From contig NZ_CP037422.1 of NCBI RefSeq assembly GCF_007748175.1, positions 620,001-684,000 of the forward strand: a stretch of DNA of 64,000 bases, given 5' to 3'. The stretch comes from Gimesia aquarii (GTDB lineage Bacteria > Planctomycetota > Planctomycetia > Planctomycetales > Planctomycetaceae). A program made the position numbers and the translations under genes. Each line of letters starts with the position of its first letter. Positions within the stretch are counted from its first letter, which is position 1. A model generated the notes under the pieces. That model had not been told where the DNA came from and ran no database searches. It was given only the letters and a program-made list of their open reading frames with translations. Shown here piece after piece: positions 29,401 through 38,874 of this stretch.

Positions 29401-29928
29401 TCTGGGATCATTCCTGGGAGGGGAGGGATTCAGGCATCAGGAACCGATTTTGATTCTTGGATTGGGGCTTCTGCTGGAGCCTTGGTGGACTTTCCCACTG
29501 AAGGCCGTGTGTTTTCTTATTCGCGATTGGGAGACAGTCCGGAAATCAGTGTTTCATGGTGGAAACTTTCCTTTTCTACCTGGGTCTTGAGTAGTGCCCT
29601 AATTGCGATTGCCTTCGTCATGCGAAAAAAGACTTGGGAAAATAAGCTCACTCTGTTGATCTTTTTGATATTTATACTTGCGATTTACTCACTAACTGAT
29701 GCAGACAAAGTGCTGGTTGGTGTTTATGCCGCGCGTTTTGGAATTGTCGCAATGCTTAGTCTCTGGATTTTGTATGCTTTCGCAGGATTGCGAGCTGGAA
29801 AGAAACTTTCGTCAGATGCAGTAATCCAACATCGTTCCAATATAGATGGCGGTGGTCATTCAGCCGCTGTGATTCCACCTCCGGGTATATTTGATGAATT
29901 TATGCAAAATCAATCTGGCAAAAAATAG
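26428..29928 (+). CDS. Large exported membrane-anchored beta-rich protein, unknown function (module copy A)
   Basis: The 1,166-aa protein has an N-terminal signal peptide (about 1-30), a long beta-rich exported part and a C-terminal membrane region with three hydrophobic spans (about 1048-1126), ending in a polar tail. The exported part starts with a module (about 45-260) opening LIYIPFKNIKDV and FMPYLEYLKLW, which recurs twice in the next gene. A Glu/Lys-rich linker lies near 718-735. I recognise no enzyme motif. The ATG at 26428 has AAGGTGGG just upstream; the TTG at 26401 is less likely. Spacing of 97 bp to the next, related gene suggests an operon. Confidence 0.8.
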   Translation: MQYLRLAPRFSLFLFVATTLLGLPEFTRGQTPVDAGKPVLSTKDKVPEKENEWDHLIYIPFKNIKDVLNKSEATIFMPYLEYLKLWSQSAGIGTEGGINFPVKAVVTSSSYTGTVEENVARIQCDLTIQVIGDPWVEVPLRFGKAAIGKVSSTNSKVFLRGTGNGSYALLLSEKGEHRVQIELLTRVKNSPEGHIFQFECPTVGVTTLELKIPEADQTVKITPQLVRLPIKSPQDATLVKSTLGATNQITVLWYPRESTKPEMDLLASVENSTLVSIRDGLVNTQSLLKYEVLRGDMQSARIAVPLKDRILDLSSSNTKIKSWEIEKTDNKQIIAVEFLNKLQNGALIQVNTEKDIPDEPFNILGLSETATSGIHALDVIRESGQIAIVPGESMTFSVTNTEGVTRSEVASIPKSIQRPNAVYYRFFNPSAKLQISIQPLKPRIFVNQLTEFFFGEDEIRVRAQLDYDIQRAGIFSFQLKVPEKLVIDSVNVAGLKEYNFDKKTRQLTVALLQKYQGKLKLQIRAHQDFNKGSQESKVNVPLPEPINVERETGQVAIYAPESMELIIRNQDVVGAQPATYSNPRITKTSLASAWDYNRRPVEIPVQIQIKPTRLVADVATSIEVKEQIAEVLSRIDYQVQYAGVDTFRFAVPEAIADLIQIRSLSPAPAPSIKQKSRAEKAVEGWVVWTVTTQRNVQGRYSLEVRYDITSGLLASAAKPDSEAENTDKEKNEASKSETGDILLDKISLQPLKVLGLEKTNENQRSRDVPLARVYGEIAVRKSRTLSVSTSNLEEQLDPIDIRELKLLPKEGFLAFRYFSQPVSLELISTRHKIQEVIETIIMKSLVEVVVTKEGRSTYRCRYLIKSSERQQLKVALPENMEPLSITVAGQPVPLEKDEQSQSEDGWSTFFINVARDQSSDQPFLITLLFTKSVPRITESFGGNLKLPLPLFGGIDGENVVVQQLKTAIWVPDQYTLVGVADEFEPDDQVFISGIIPGRGGIQASGTDFDSWIGASAGALVDFPTEGRVFSYSRLGDSPEISVSWWKLSFSTWVLSSALIAIAFVMRKKTWENKLTLLIFLIFILAIYSLTDADKVLVGVYAARFGIVAMLSLWILYAFAGLRAGKKLSSDAVIQHRSNIDGGGHSAAVIPPPGIFDEFMQNQSGKK

Positions 29929-30025
29929 TCCAGTAAATATTGGTAAGACCTGACCTTGCATATATGTGGCGTTGTTGACTTTTTAAGAGACTAACTGTGA
30001 GCGACTAACTTCAATGGAGTTCGCC

Positions 30026-33000
30026 ATGATTTCGAATTCGACAAATTCTTCAGAACATATAACGGTTCCCCGGCAACGTATTCGGTATAAAAGAGGTTTG
30101 CTGTTCTGGTCAGTCTGTTGGTTGAGTATGTCTGTCTGCATGAATTCCGTTCTGCAGCAGACTGTGTTGGCGCAGAAGCCTGTTGCTCACAAAGAAGCCT
30201 CCAGTTCTGATCAGAAAAAATGGCCGAAGACGGCTGTTTATATTCCCGTCGATGAGTTAGATGCATTATTGATGCGCGATCGTAGTGGTGTGCTCTTACC
30301 GCGGACCCAATATGAGGCATTAAAAAAACAAGCTAAAGTTAACTCTGATGGTAATGTTCTCCCGAATTCGAACATCATCATTCATGACGCTACTTATCAA
30401 GCAACGGTCTCTGATCGCCAATTAATGATCGAAGCAACGATTTCAATTCAACAGTTTCAGCAAAAAATGACTGTAGTCAATCTACCCTTACATGGTTTGG
30501 CGGTGGAATCTGCTATGTTAGATCAACAGCCAGCAATGATCGCACGTTCGTCAGGAAAAATTGATTTACTTCAGTTATTCAGTCAACAACAAGGTGAACA
30601 TCAATTTGTAATAAAATTGTCGGCTCCACTGAATACTGTTGGCAGCGATCAAGTTGCGCAGTTTCGACTCTTGCCAAACGTAGCCAGCCGCTTCAAATTA
30701 GAAATTCCTTCAAATCAATATTTGATCGTAAATGATTTAAGGTTGAAACCATCTACTAAGAACAAAAAAACGGGTTATGAATTTCCAATTGGTGGTACTG
30801 GACAAGTCAATTTAAAGATAACAGAACAAACACATGAACAGACTAACGATTCGCTGGTTTTTGCCCGAAGTGCAATTGGTGTGTCGGTGAGTCCAGGGAA
30901 AGTTGCCTGGCAGGCGCAGACGGCATTGAGTATCTATGGGCAATCACTTGATCAAATCATTCTTAGTGTTCCTCAGTCTCTAGAAATTGTGAGTGTGGAA
31001 TCAACGGGACTGGAATCTTGGGAATTAAACGATAGTGTCAAAGACCAGCAGAGAACCGAAATCACTTTGAACTATCGCCAACCGATTGAAGGTGAGCTGC
31101 AAATTATCTGTCGTGGAGTCATGACCACAAAAGCGGATCAAGCGTGGAACGTTCCAGACCTCCATATTGAAAAAGTGAATTCCCATGTTGGTTCAGTTTT
31201 AATTCGATATCCTTATGGAGTTCGTTTACAAGTTGAAAATACCGATAGTGTAAGACGCCGTGTTATTAAAAATTCAGCAAATATGAAAAAGGCAACTGAA
31301 CGTTCGGTGAATAGCCCAGGGATGGACTTTGATTTCTGGCAGCAGATGTTTGACATAACCTTAGTGACACAGGAAAAAAGGTCCGAAGTTCAGATGGCGG
31401 CTTCAACAATTGTTGAAATCAATGAGCAGGGTATGAATTTGCAATTAGTGACGACTGTGGAAAGTTTGTTTGCGCCACTCTTCGAATTTCAAATGCATAT
31501 CCCCGCTGAATGGACAATTCTCGGAGCGACCATACAAAACCAAAATGCCAATTGGAAAGAATCATCCAGAGAAGCAGGTAGCAAATTGATTCGGCTACCA
31601 TTCGTCAAAGTATTACCTGCGAATACTGAAGCTAAAGTTGTGATTCTCGCTCATCGTGATCTGGAAAACTGGCCTCCTGATTCTGGTAGTCAATTACTGG
31701 AATTACCCAAAATTGAATTACCCCAGGCGAAAATATTGGAAGGGTCTATCATCATTAATGCCGACAGTGATTGGGATCTGGTTCCCAGCGGATTGACGAA
31801 TTTAGAGCCGATGCAGGAACGAATTTCTAAAATGCGTTTTGGGTATCAGTATCAGGACAATAACTATAAAGGGAGTTTGACAGTTTCTCGAAAGCCGCTT
31901 CAGTTAGCTGCACGTCACTTACAATATGTAAGACTAGACCAAACTACCTTTTTCTCTCATTTTGAAACGACTCTCAATGTGGAGCGGGGTAGCTATCGAA
32001 AATTAATGGTAGCACTTCCGGAGAGTGTCGGAACCGATCTTCAGTTTCGACTTATGAAAACAGACGGAAAAATCATCGAACAAGTGGCTGATAAACCACA
32101 GAATGGCCTGCTCGTCTGGACTCTCAAAATGGACCGACGTTTAAGCGGGAAGCAAATTTTAGTTGTCACAATAGAACAGCCTCGAAAAGAAGGCGAGATT
32201 GTCACTATCCCTCAATTACAAATCATGTCCGCCGATAGACAATATGGTGAAGTCGCTTTTGAAGCTGAAGGGGATCAGCGTTTGAGAATTCAAACAATGG
32301 GCCTGCGAGGACAACCTTTAACGTCAATTGATGCAGCTGAACTACAATTACCTGTAACGTATCGGCCTCGGGAACGGATTGTGGCAGCGTATCGATTTGT
32401 TGGAGTTGGTCATCAAATTAAAGCTGAAGAAACTCGCTTCAAACAAACGGTTGTACCTACAGCAATAGCACATCAGCTTGCTCTAAAAAGTTTATTGGGA
32501 CATGCAGGTGAAGTCCAAAACGAAGTATTACTCTCATTTTCTGCTGTTGGGATCCAATCTTTGAAAGTCGCTTTGCCAGATCAGGCTCTCTTATTGTCTG
32601 CTCTGGTAGATGGAATTCCTGTGGAAGTTCGTAATACGGGAAAGGCTTTTATCATTCCGGTTGCCTCCGGTAGTCAAAGTGCTGGAACTCGTACTTTGAA
32701 GTTATTGTATGATGTGAATCAAAGGCCTTTAGATCAAACACAACAGTTTTCTCAGTCACCACCTCAGGTTGCTGTTGTAGATGGAGCGGGACAGACTCAA
32801 CCTTTGGAAATTTTAAATCAATCATGGTCTGTACTTTATCCAGATGAGCTTTTAATTACAGAAAGTAAAGGAGACTTTATACCTGCCAAACCGTTACTCC
32901 GACCTGGCATGCTGGAGAGTATCCGTCGGCAACTTTCCCTTCTCTCGCCGCGCCAAATGGTAGGCAGGCTTTTCATGCTCTTCTTTATTTGCATTGCGAT

Positions 33001-36000
33001 TTTGATTTGTACCTACTGTTTTCGTAGAGGGGGTATCTCTGGTATAGCATTTCTGATCGGCGGGTTCTGTGTGTTGTTTCTGATGATTTTATTATTAATG
33101 CCGGTATTAAATTCGAAACGTGCATTGGTTAGAATCTCTTCATCACGAAATCTGCAGGAGCAACCAGGGCAAGCCGTCGCTGCATATAGTTCTGATGATG
33201 GCTCAGAAACCGATGGTTATTATCTTAAAGACAAAATGGAAATGATTCCGAATGTTCAAGATGGGATCGAAACCGAGAGTATGGGCCGATCGCGAGTTAG
33301 TGGAGTGGCGGAAAGAGCTGAAAAAGCGCTGGGGCTTCAGCGGGATCAATCACAATTGGCAGTACCAATGGACCAACCTGCTCTGGCAAAAAGTCCACAG
33401 GGTGTGAGAAGTCATACCATTATTCGTAATGCTCCTAAATCACAACATCCAGAACCATCTGCGTCTATTGAGATAGAGGGGAAACTCGGTGGACTTGGTG
33501 GGGGTGCATTACCTGCTGCAGAGACTCCTGCTGCACCAAAAGAGCAGTCGAAAAATGACTTCGTTGCCGGATTTGAATCACCGTTGCCTGCAAGAACATT
33601 GGGCGGGCGTTTGTCTGTTGTTGCGCCATTACCAGAACCAGTTGGGTTCCACTCATTGGCTTTCCAATACTATGGAGCACCTCGGCAAGAACCACTGTCT
33701 CTTAGCATTTCATTACAGCAGTCACAACGAAGTAGGCGATTTTTCCTGGCTGTGGTTGCAGGTCTGCTTTGGTTGAGTTGGTTATTTCGAGGGATTTCCT
33801 GCAGACGAAAGCTGGCACTGGTAATCTTTGGGATTTTACTTCCTGTTACCTGTAGCGCGCTTGTCTCAGCCCAGTATCAATCGTTACTGGATGGTGTCTT
33901 TTGGGGATCAATCCTTACTAGTATTTTGTGGAGCCTCGAGTGGTTCTATCAGCGGCTTCGGTCTGAGATTAAAGCGCTCCTACATTCGACTGATAAACAG
34001 GCAACCGTTACATCGTTGATTTTGTTGGGATCTTTCTTATGTAGTCCAGAAGCTGTTTTTGCACAGAAGAAACCTGTAGTAGAGCCCAAACTGCCTCAGA
34101 ACCTAGTGATTCCCTATGAAGTGGGGAAAGATCCCTTGAGTTCGCAGCGGATCTTTCTCTCACGTGAAGAGTTTATTAAGCTCTGGAATAAAGCCCACCC
34201 TGATCAACGGGTGAATCAAGAGTCTGAATCAGGCGGTGTTATTAGCCAGGCACTTTACTCGGCTAAGGTTAAAGCGGGAGCAGAAGCGGGACAAGCAATT
34301 GTGCATGTGAAGGGCCGACTGGTAATCCACACAATTGGTAATCAACCGGCGACGCTACCACTTCCTCTGGGAGAAGCAGCAATCAGTAGCGCACTTCTGG
34401 ACGGGAAATCGGCGACAATTTTAGTTCGTCAAGCCAAAACCAAAAAAACAAGGTTAGAAAACGTTTACTCTATCGTGATCTCTAAGCCAGGTTTACATCT
34501 GTTGGACCTGGAATTTGATCTTCCTGCACGGCAGACGGGAGTCACTGGCAGCTTCCGAATTAGTTTGCAACCGGTTGCCAGCGGAAGATTCACTCTGGAA
34601 CTTTCTGACAAAGACTCACAAATCAGCATCACAGGTTCGAGAGCCTCTTATCGAAAGCAGACGCTTTCAGGAAAAACAACATTGGAACTTCCCATCGATC
34701 AGGGAGGTACAATCCAATTTGCTTGGAGACCTGCGGAAGAACGTGGAGCAATTCAAGGGATTGTGCAGTGCAAGTCGACTCAGGCAACTGTCGTTCAAGA
34801 TGCTGGTCTGGTGTTGCGCAACGAATATGATTACCGCGTTCGTCAAGGAGAAATAAATCAGGCCAGCTTGAAGATTTCTGAAGGTTTACGCATCCAGTCA
34901 ATCGATGGGCCAGATGTCGGAGGCTGGGAAATGGTTGGCACCGGAGAAGAACGCCGCGTTAAGGTTTTTTTACGACGAGATATTAAGGATTCAACGAAAA
35001 TCAATATCGTCGCCTTTCATCCGTTGTCAGTTAGCAAACAATCCCGTGTTGTTAATATACCTCAAATTGCACCTGAAAATATTACCAATGAAACAGGCAC
35101 TGTCGGCGTGTATGCGGAATCACAATTTCAAATTCGTCCAGAGGAAATCGCTGGTGCAATTCAAATTGATGTTGGACAATTTAAAAACCCTGCGACGTCT
35201 TCACCTGCTTTGAAGGTTGCCAGTCAGGTCTTAAGACCGCAATGGGCTTATCGTTTTTCTCGACGTCCATTGATTTTTCGCTTTTCTGTTTTTCGTCGAC
35301 AGCCTGAAAAACTGGCAGTGGCCGAACATGCGGTTTTAGTTTCTCCTCGAAAAATGAGCCTTTCCAGTCGAGTGAAGTATCAATTAAAGGGAACGCCTGA
35401 GTCAACATTTGTAATTGAACTCCCAGAAACGTACCTGATTTTAAACGTGAATGCTAAAGAATTGGATGACTGGTATATCATTGAACAGAACGCTGATGAT
35501 ATGCGGGTTTTGATTCTTGAATTTAAAGAATTGAAAACAAATCAAGTAGAAGTGGTTTTTGATGGCGTAATCTCTCGAAATGCAAACAAACTTGAAGCAG
35601 AAGTGATGATGCCGACACCCTTGGAAGTTTCATCTGTACGTAGCGATCTCGCTATCTGGTGTGATGATTCTTTACTGGCAAGTGCGCCGGAATTAAAAGA
35701 TTGGCGATCGATTTCACCTGAAGATTTATCAGCCGAACTAAAAGAGCAGCAACCTCGATTGCCTCAGTTTGCTTTCCGTTCTACAGCTGAATTACCAGAG
35801 TGGATCAATTTGGAATTGTCACCCGCTCAGCCGATAGTCACTGCTAATTCGCTGGTTATGACGACTGTAGGTAATGTTTCAGTGAGTTATACAGTAGGAA
35901 TACGTTGGACGATTCAGGGCGCTGCCACTGATGTATTCTCGTTTTCAACTCCCGCATGGCTGGGGGAACAGCTTGACTTTCGAGGAGAATCCATTCGTCA

Positions 36001-38110
36001 GGTAGATAAGAAAGTGATTGGCGGCGCAGTCGTCCAATGGACGATCTATTTGCAGGATTCCGTAGAAGGTTCGTACTTCATTACGGCCGAATCGACTTTG
36101 TCTCCCCCTGATTCCGGTAAAATTGAGATCCCACAAGTACGCGTAATGGATACCAGAGGCAATGTTGATCCTCAAACAACGGAATTAGAAACTCAACAAC
36201 ATTTTCTAATGCTCGTAAATCACTCATGGGCACGACTTTCTTTATTGAATCAAGAAAGTATTGCTCCAGTTGAGCGTCAGGAAATGCCCTTAGTGATCAA
36301 TGATTCTCTAGCGAATCAGGCGATGGAGTTAGCACGCATTATTCGCAACCGTAAACCACCGATTTATCAGATACAACAGTTTCAGGCAGATCAGGGAGCT
36401 GCCGCTGCAGTAAATCTGGCAGATTTGACCACTGTTTTGGCCAATGACGGAAGCTGGAAGACTCAGGCTGATTATCGAATACGAAATCGTTCGCGACAAT
36501 TCTTGGCGATTCGACTTCCTGAAAAAACACAGGTTTTGAGTGCTTTTGTCAAAGGCAGACCAACGGCTCCCGTCCTGTTAAAACCTGATCCACAAAACAA
36601 TGAGATTAAAAAAAATCTCATTTATCTAGTTGCCTTACCTAAGGCAAGTGCGGCTGATCTATCGTTTTCGGTGAAGTTGATTATAGCGGGCCGTTTAGCA
36701 CAACCATTGTCCCAAAGCACATTCCGATGGCAGGCACAACTAGTTGATATGCAGCCTCCACAGGTTGTGATCCCATCCGAAAATGCAGACTATGGAATTC
36801 CTGTGGCGCAGACCAAATGGACTGTTTATGTTCCCAGTGATTATACTGCTACAGCATTGCTGGATGATCCGCGTACCAATATGACTCCTGTCAGGGATAG
36901 TCGCTCTTACTCTTCTGGTAGTCTCGATATTTCCAATCTTGCCAAAGACGTTGACAATTTATACTCCGTCTATAGTGGCAGTAAGAGTAGTCGTGTTCGA
37001 AGTCGAGTGATCAAAAATCTCAAACGACTGGAAGAGGGACTGAAAAATACTCCGAATTCGAATGAAATGAGACAAGGACAACAAGGCCAGCAAATCAAGC
37101 AGAAGATTGGTGAAATTCAATTGAGAGAACAACAGCGTCAGGCACAGCAGGAAAAATTATTTGGTAATTCCAGAGATATGAATGGCGATGGGCAAGTTGA
37201 TTTTGATTCCGATGAAACATTTAACCAGTTAGTGATTGGTAATAATGCAGCTTTATTTGAAGCGAATAAGGGAGTTACTTTTCAGGAAAATGTGAAGGGT
37301 AAAACAAAACCTTCCGCAGGGACTCTCTCCAGAAAGTCAAGACTTTCAAAAGAAAAAGCTGAATTAAGAGGCTTTTCTTTTCAAAGGGAATTAGACAAAA
37401 AAGGTACCAAGAAGAAAGCCACCAGTAAGCCTGTTGACAGTCGCGCACTCAGGCGAAAGCAAAGTTTTGAAAATGCCGCTGGGCAAATCCAGTCCCCATT
37501 TGGTCTTCCTCAACAGCAAAGTGCAGAACCCAATGCTTCAACTCCCCGGTTCAATGATCAAGTTCGTTCTGGAAAATTGTCTCAAAAAGGAAAAAATGAT
37601 CTTTGGATGCAGCTAAATGAGGTGGAAGAATCATTGACAGATGCGAAATCTCCAAATCTGAGCTTTGGTAGTAATTTTTCTGGTTTAGAGCGTGAAGATA
37701 TTCTTAACCAATCAGTGGATACCGAAAGCCGTGGACAACAAGCAGATTGGACTCAGGCAGGGGGAATTTCTCTGAAGTTTAATCTCCCCATTCACGGTCG
37801 CAAACTTGAGTTCACAAAAATCAACGGGCAGCCTAAGTTGGCACTTAGTTTACGATCTGAAAATACGTATGAAATTGGTTCTGCTGTACTTTGGACTTTG
37901 ATTTGGGGGCTGATTTCGCTTGCATTGATCTGGTACGGATTTCGATTTTCTCAGTCAGAGATTGCACAAGTTCGGCTAGGTGCCATACTGATTCTGATCG
38001 GTTTAGCTGGTTGGTTATTCCTCTCCGGAGCATTAGCAATTTTCGGCATGGTATTCTTTCTCACTGGCTCAATTTGTCTTGCCTACCGGTATGTGAGGCG
38101 AGCTACTTGA
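30026..38110 (+). CDS. Giant exported membrane protein with two fused beta-module halves (copies B and C)
   Basis: This protein of about 2,694 aa starts with a signal peptide (about 14-48). The first half (to about 1030) is beta-rich and opens TAVYIPVDELDALL and LLPRTQYEAL. Membrane spans follow at about 981-1030 and 1235-1311. At about 1328-1350 an internal signal-like segment (VTSLILLGSFLCSPEAVFAQ) leads into a second half that restarts with NLVIPYEVG and FLSREEFIKLW. A Gln-rich stretch (2340-2385), an EF-hand/dockerin-like loop DMNGDGQVDFDSDE (2384-2397) and C-terminal helices (2615-2690) complete it. The ATG at 30026 has GGAG 6 nt upstream; 30014 is possible. Function is unknown; an envelope location is inferred. 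Confidence 0.8.
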   Translation: MISNSTNSSEHITVPRQRIRYKRGLLFWSVCWLSMSVCMNSVLQQTVLAQKPVAHKEASSSDQKKWPKTAVYIPVDELDALLMRDRSGVLLPRTQYEALKKQAKVNSDGNVLPNSNIIIHDATYQATVSDRQLMIEATISIQQFQQKMTVVNLPLHGLAVESAMLDQQPAMIARSSGKIDLLQLFSQQQGEHQFVIKLSAPLNTVGSDQVAQFRLLPNVASRFKLEIPSNQYLIVNDLRLKPSTKNKKTGYEFPIGGTGQVNLKITEQTHEQTNDSLVFARSAIGVSVSPGKVAWQAQTALSIYGQSLDQIILSVPQSLEIVSVESTGLESWELNDSVKDQQRTEITLNYRQPIEGELQIICRGVMTTKADQAWNVPDLHIEKVNSHVGSVLIRYPYGVRLQVENTDSVRRRVIKNSANMKKATERSVNSPGMDFDFWQQMFDITLVTQEKRSEVQMAASTIVEINEQGMNLQLVTTVESLFAPLFEFQMHIPAEWTILGATIQNQNANWKESSREAGSKLIRLPFVKVLPANTEAKVVILAHRDLENWPPDSGSQLLELPKIELPQAKILEGSIIINADSDWDLVPSGLTNLEPMQERISKMRFGYQYQDNNYKGSLTVSRKPLQLAARHLQYVRLDQTTFFSHFETTLNVERGSYRKLMVALPESVGTDLQFRLMKTDGKIIEQVADKPQNGLLVWTLKMDRRLSGKQILVVTIEQPRKEGEIVTIPQLQIMSADRQYGEVAFEAEGDQRLRIQTMGLRGQPLTSIDAAELQLPVTYRPRERIVAAYRFVGVGHQIKAEETRFKQTVVPTAIAHQLALKSLLGHAGEVQNEVLLSFSAVGIQSLKVALPDQALLLSALVDGIPVEVRNTGKAFIIPVASGSQSAGTRTLKLLYDVNQRPLDQTQQFSQSPPQVAVVDGAGQTQPLEILNQSWSVLYPDELLITESKGDFIPAKPLLRPGMLESIRRQLSLLSPRQMVGRLFMLFFICIAILICTYCFRRGGISGIAFLIGGFCVLFLMILLLMPVLNSKRALVRISSSRNLQEQPGQAVAAYSSDDGSETDGYYLKDKMEMIPNVQDGIETESMGRSRVSGVAERAEKALGLQRDQSQLAVPMDQPALAKSPQGVRSHTIIRNAPKSQHPEPSASIEIEGKLGGLGGGALPAAETPAAPKEQSKNDFVAGFESPLPARTLGGRLSVVAPLPEPVGFHSLAFQYYGAPRQEPLSLSISLQQSQRSRRFFLAVVAGLLWLSWLFRGISCRRKLALVIFGILLPVTCSALVSAQYQSLLDGVFWGSILTSILWSLEWFYQRLRSEIKALLHSTDKQATVTSLILLGSFLCSPEAVFAQKKPVVEPKLPQNLVIPYEVGKDPLSSQRIFLSREEFIKLWNKAHPDQRVNQESESGGVISQALYSAKVKAGAEAGQAIVHVKGRLVIHTIGNQPATLPLPLGEAAISSALLDGKSATILVRQAKTKKTRLENVYSIVISKPGLHLLDLEFDLPARQTGVTGSFRISLQPVASGRFTLELSDKDSQISITGSRASYRKQTLSGKTTLELPIDQGGTIQFAWRPAEERGAIQGIVQCKSTQATVVQDAGLVLRNEYDYRVRQGEINQASLKISEGLRIQSIDGPDVGGWEMVGTGEERRVKVFLRRDIKDSTKINIVAFHPLSVSKQSRVVNIPQIAPENITNETGTVGVYAESQFQIRPEEIAGAIQIDVGQFKNPATSSPALKVASQVLRPQWAYRFSRRPLIFRFSVFRRQPEKLAVAEHAVLVSPRKMSLSSRVKYQLKGTPESTFVIELPETYLILNVNAKELDDWYIIEQNADDMRVLILEFKELKTNQVEVVFDGVISRNANKLEAEVMMPTPLEVSSVRSDLAIWCDDSLLASAPELKDWRSISPEDLSAELKEQQPRLPQFAFRSTAELPEWINLELSPAQPIVTANSLVMTTVGNVSVSYTVGIRWTIQGAATDVFSFSTPAWLGEQLDFRGESIRQVDKKVIGGAVVQWTIYLQDSVEGSYFITAESTLSPPDSGKIEIPQVRVMDTRGNVDPQTTELETQQHFLMLVNHSWARLSLLNQESIAPVERQEMPLVINDSLANQAMELARIIRNRKPPIYQIQQFQADQGAAAAVNLADLTTVLANDGSWKTQADYRIRNRSRQFLAIRLPEKTQVLSAFVKGRPTAPVLLKPDPQNNEIKKNLIYLVALPKASAADLSFSVKLIIAGRLAQPLSQSTFRWQAQLVDMQPPQVVIPSENADYGIPVAQTKWTVYVPSDYTATALLDDPRTNMTPVRDSRSYSSGSLDISNLAKDVDNLYSVYSGSKSSRVRSRVIKNLKRLEEGLKNTPNSNEMRQGQQGQQIKQKIGEIQLREQQRQAQQEKLFGNSRDMNGDGQVDFDSDETFNQLVIGNNAALFEANKGVTFQENVKGKTKPSAGTLSRKSRLSKEKAELRGFSFQRELDKKGTKKKATSKPVDSRALRRKQSFENAAGQIQSPFGLPQQQSAEPNASTPRFNDQVRSGKLSQKGKNDLWMQLNEVEESLTDAKSPNLSFGSNFSGLEREDILNQSVDTESRGQQADWTQAGGISLKFNLPIHGRKLEFTKINGQPKLALSLRSENTYEIGSAVLWTLIWGLISLALIWYGFRFSQSEIAQVRLGAILILIGLAGWLFLSGALAIFGMVFFLTGSICLAYRYVRRAT

Positions 38111-38186
38111 AATCGATGATGATTCTGTTGTATCTTGCAGCAATGAATTTCAAGTAACTTTCTCGTTTCAATTGTTAGAGGCCATT

Positions 38187-38870
38187 ATGGGAACTAAAGT
38201 CACCTGGCTGGGACATGCCACTTATCAAATTGAAACTGCTGGTAAAACGATTTTGCTGGACCCCTTTCTGACCGGCAATCCAAGCGCCACGATCTCAGCA
38301 GATAGCTTATCAGCAGAGGCCATTATTGTAAGCCACGGCCACGGCGATCATGTTGGTGATACTGTCGAGATTGCGAAGCGGACAAGTGCTCTTGTGATCG
38401 CTAACTTTGAAATCGCAGAGTGGATGCAAAAACAAGGTGTGGAAAATGTGCATCCCCAGCATATTGGTGGAGCGCATCAATACGATTTTGGAACCATTAA
38501 ACTTACGATTGCACATCACGGCTCCATGTTACCTGATGGGAGTAATGGCGGCAGCCCTTGCGGAATTTTATTGAAATTAGCGGAGGGGACAATTTATTTT
38601 GCTGCTGACACTGGCTTATTTTATGATATGACTTTGATTGGTGAGGAAGGTGTAGATCTGGCGATCTTACCCATAGGTGATAATTTTACAATGGGACCGG
38701 AGGAATCAGTAAAGGCAACTAAATTCATTTCCCCAAAACGAGTAACTCCAATGCACTACAACACATGGCCGCTCATTGAACAGGATGCAGTGGCCTGGGC
38801 CGAGCAGATAAAAGCCCAGACAACAGCAGAACCGGTTGTATTAGAGCCGGGGGAATCTTTCGAATTATGA
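38187..38870 (+). CDS. Metal-dependent hydrolase, MBL fold (UPF0173 family)
   Basis: The 227-aa protein is a compact metallo-beta-lactamase-fold hydrolase of the UPF0173 type: VTWLGHATYQIE at the N-terminus, the metal motif SHGHGDHVGD (about 51-60), IAHHGS, AADTGLF and a late MHYNTWP. It lacks a signal peptide, so it is cytoplasmic. The substrate is unknown; related proteins are annotated only as metal-dependent hydrolases. The frame opens at a TTG (38172), but AGAGG precedes the ATG at 38187. It ends 4 bp from the convergent Rieske gene. Confidence 0.9.
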   Translation: MGTKVTWLGHATYQIETAGKTILLDPFLTGNPSATISADSLSAEAIIVSHGHGDHVGDTVEIAKRTSALVIANFEIAEWMQKQGVENVHPQHIGGAHQYDFGTIKLTIAHHGSMLPDGSNGGSPCGILLKLAEGTIYFAADTGLFYDMTLIGEEGVDLAILPIGDNFTMGPEESVKATKFISPKRVTPMHYNTWPLIEQDAVAWAEQIKAQTTAEPVVLEPGESFEL

Positions 38871-38874
38871 GAGT

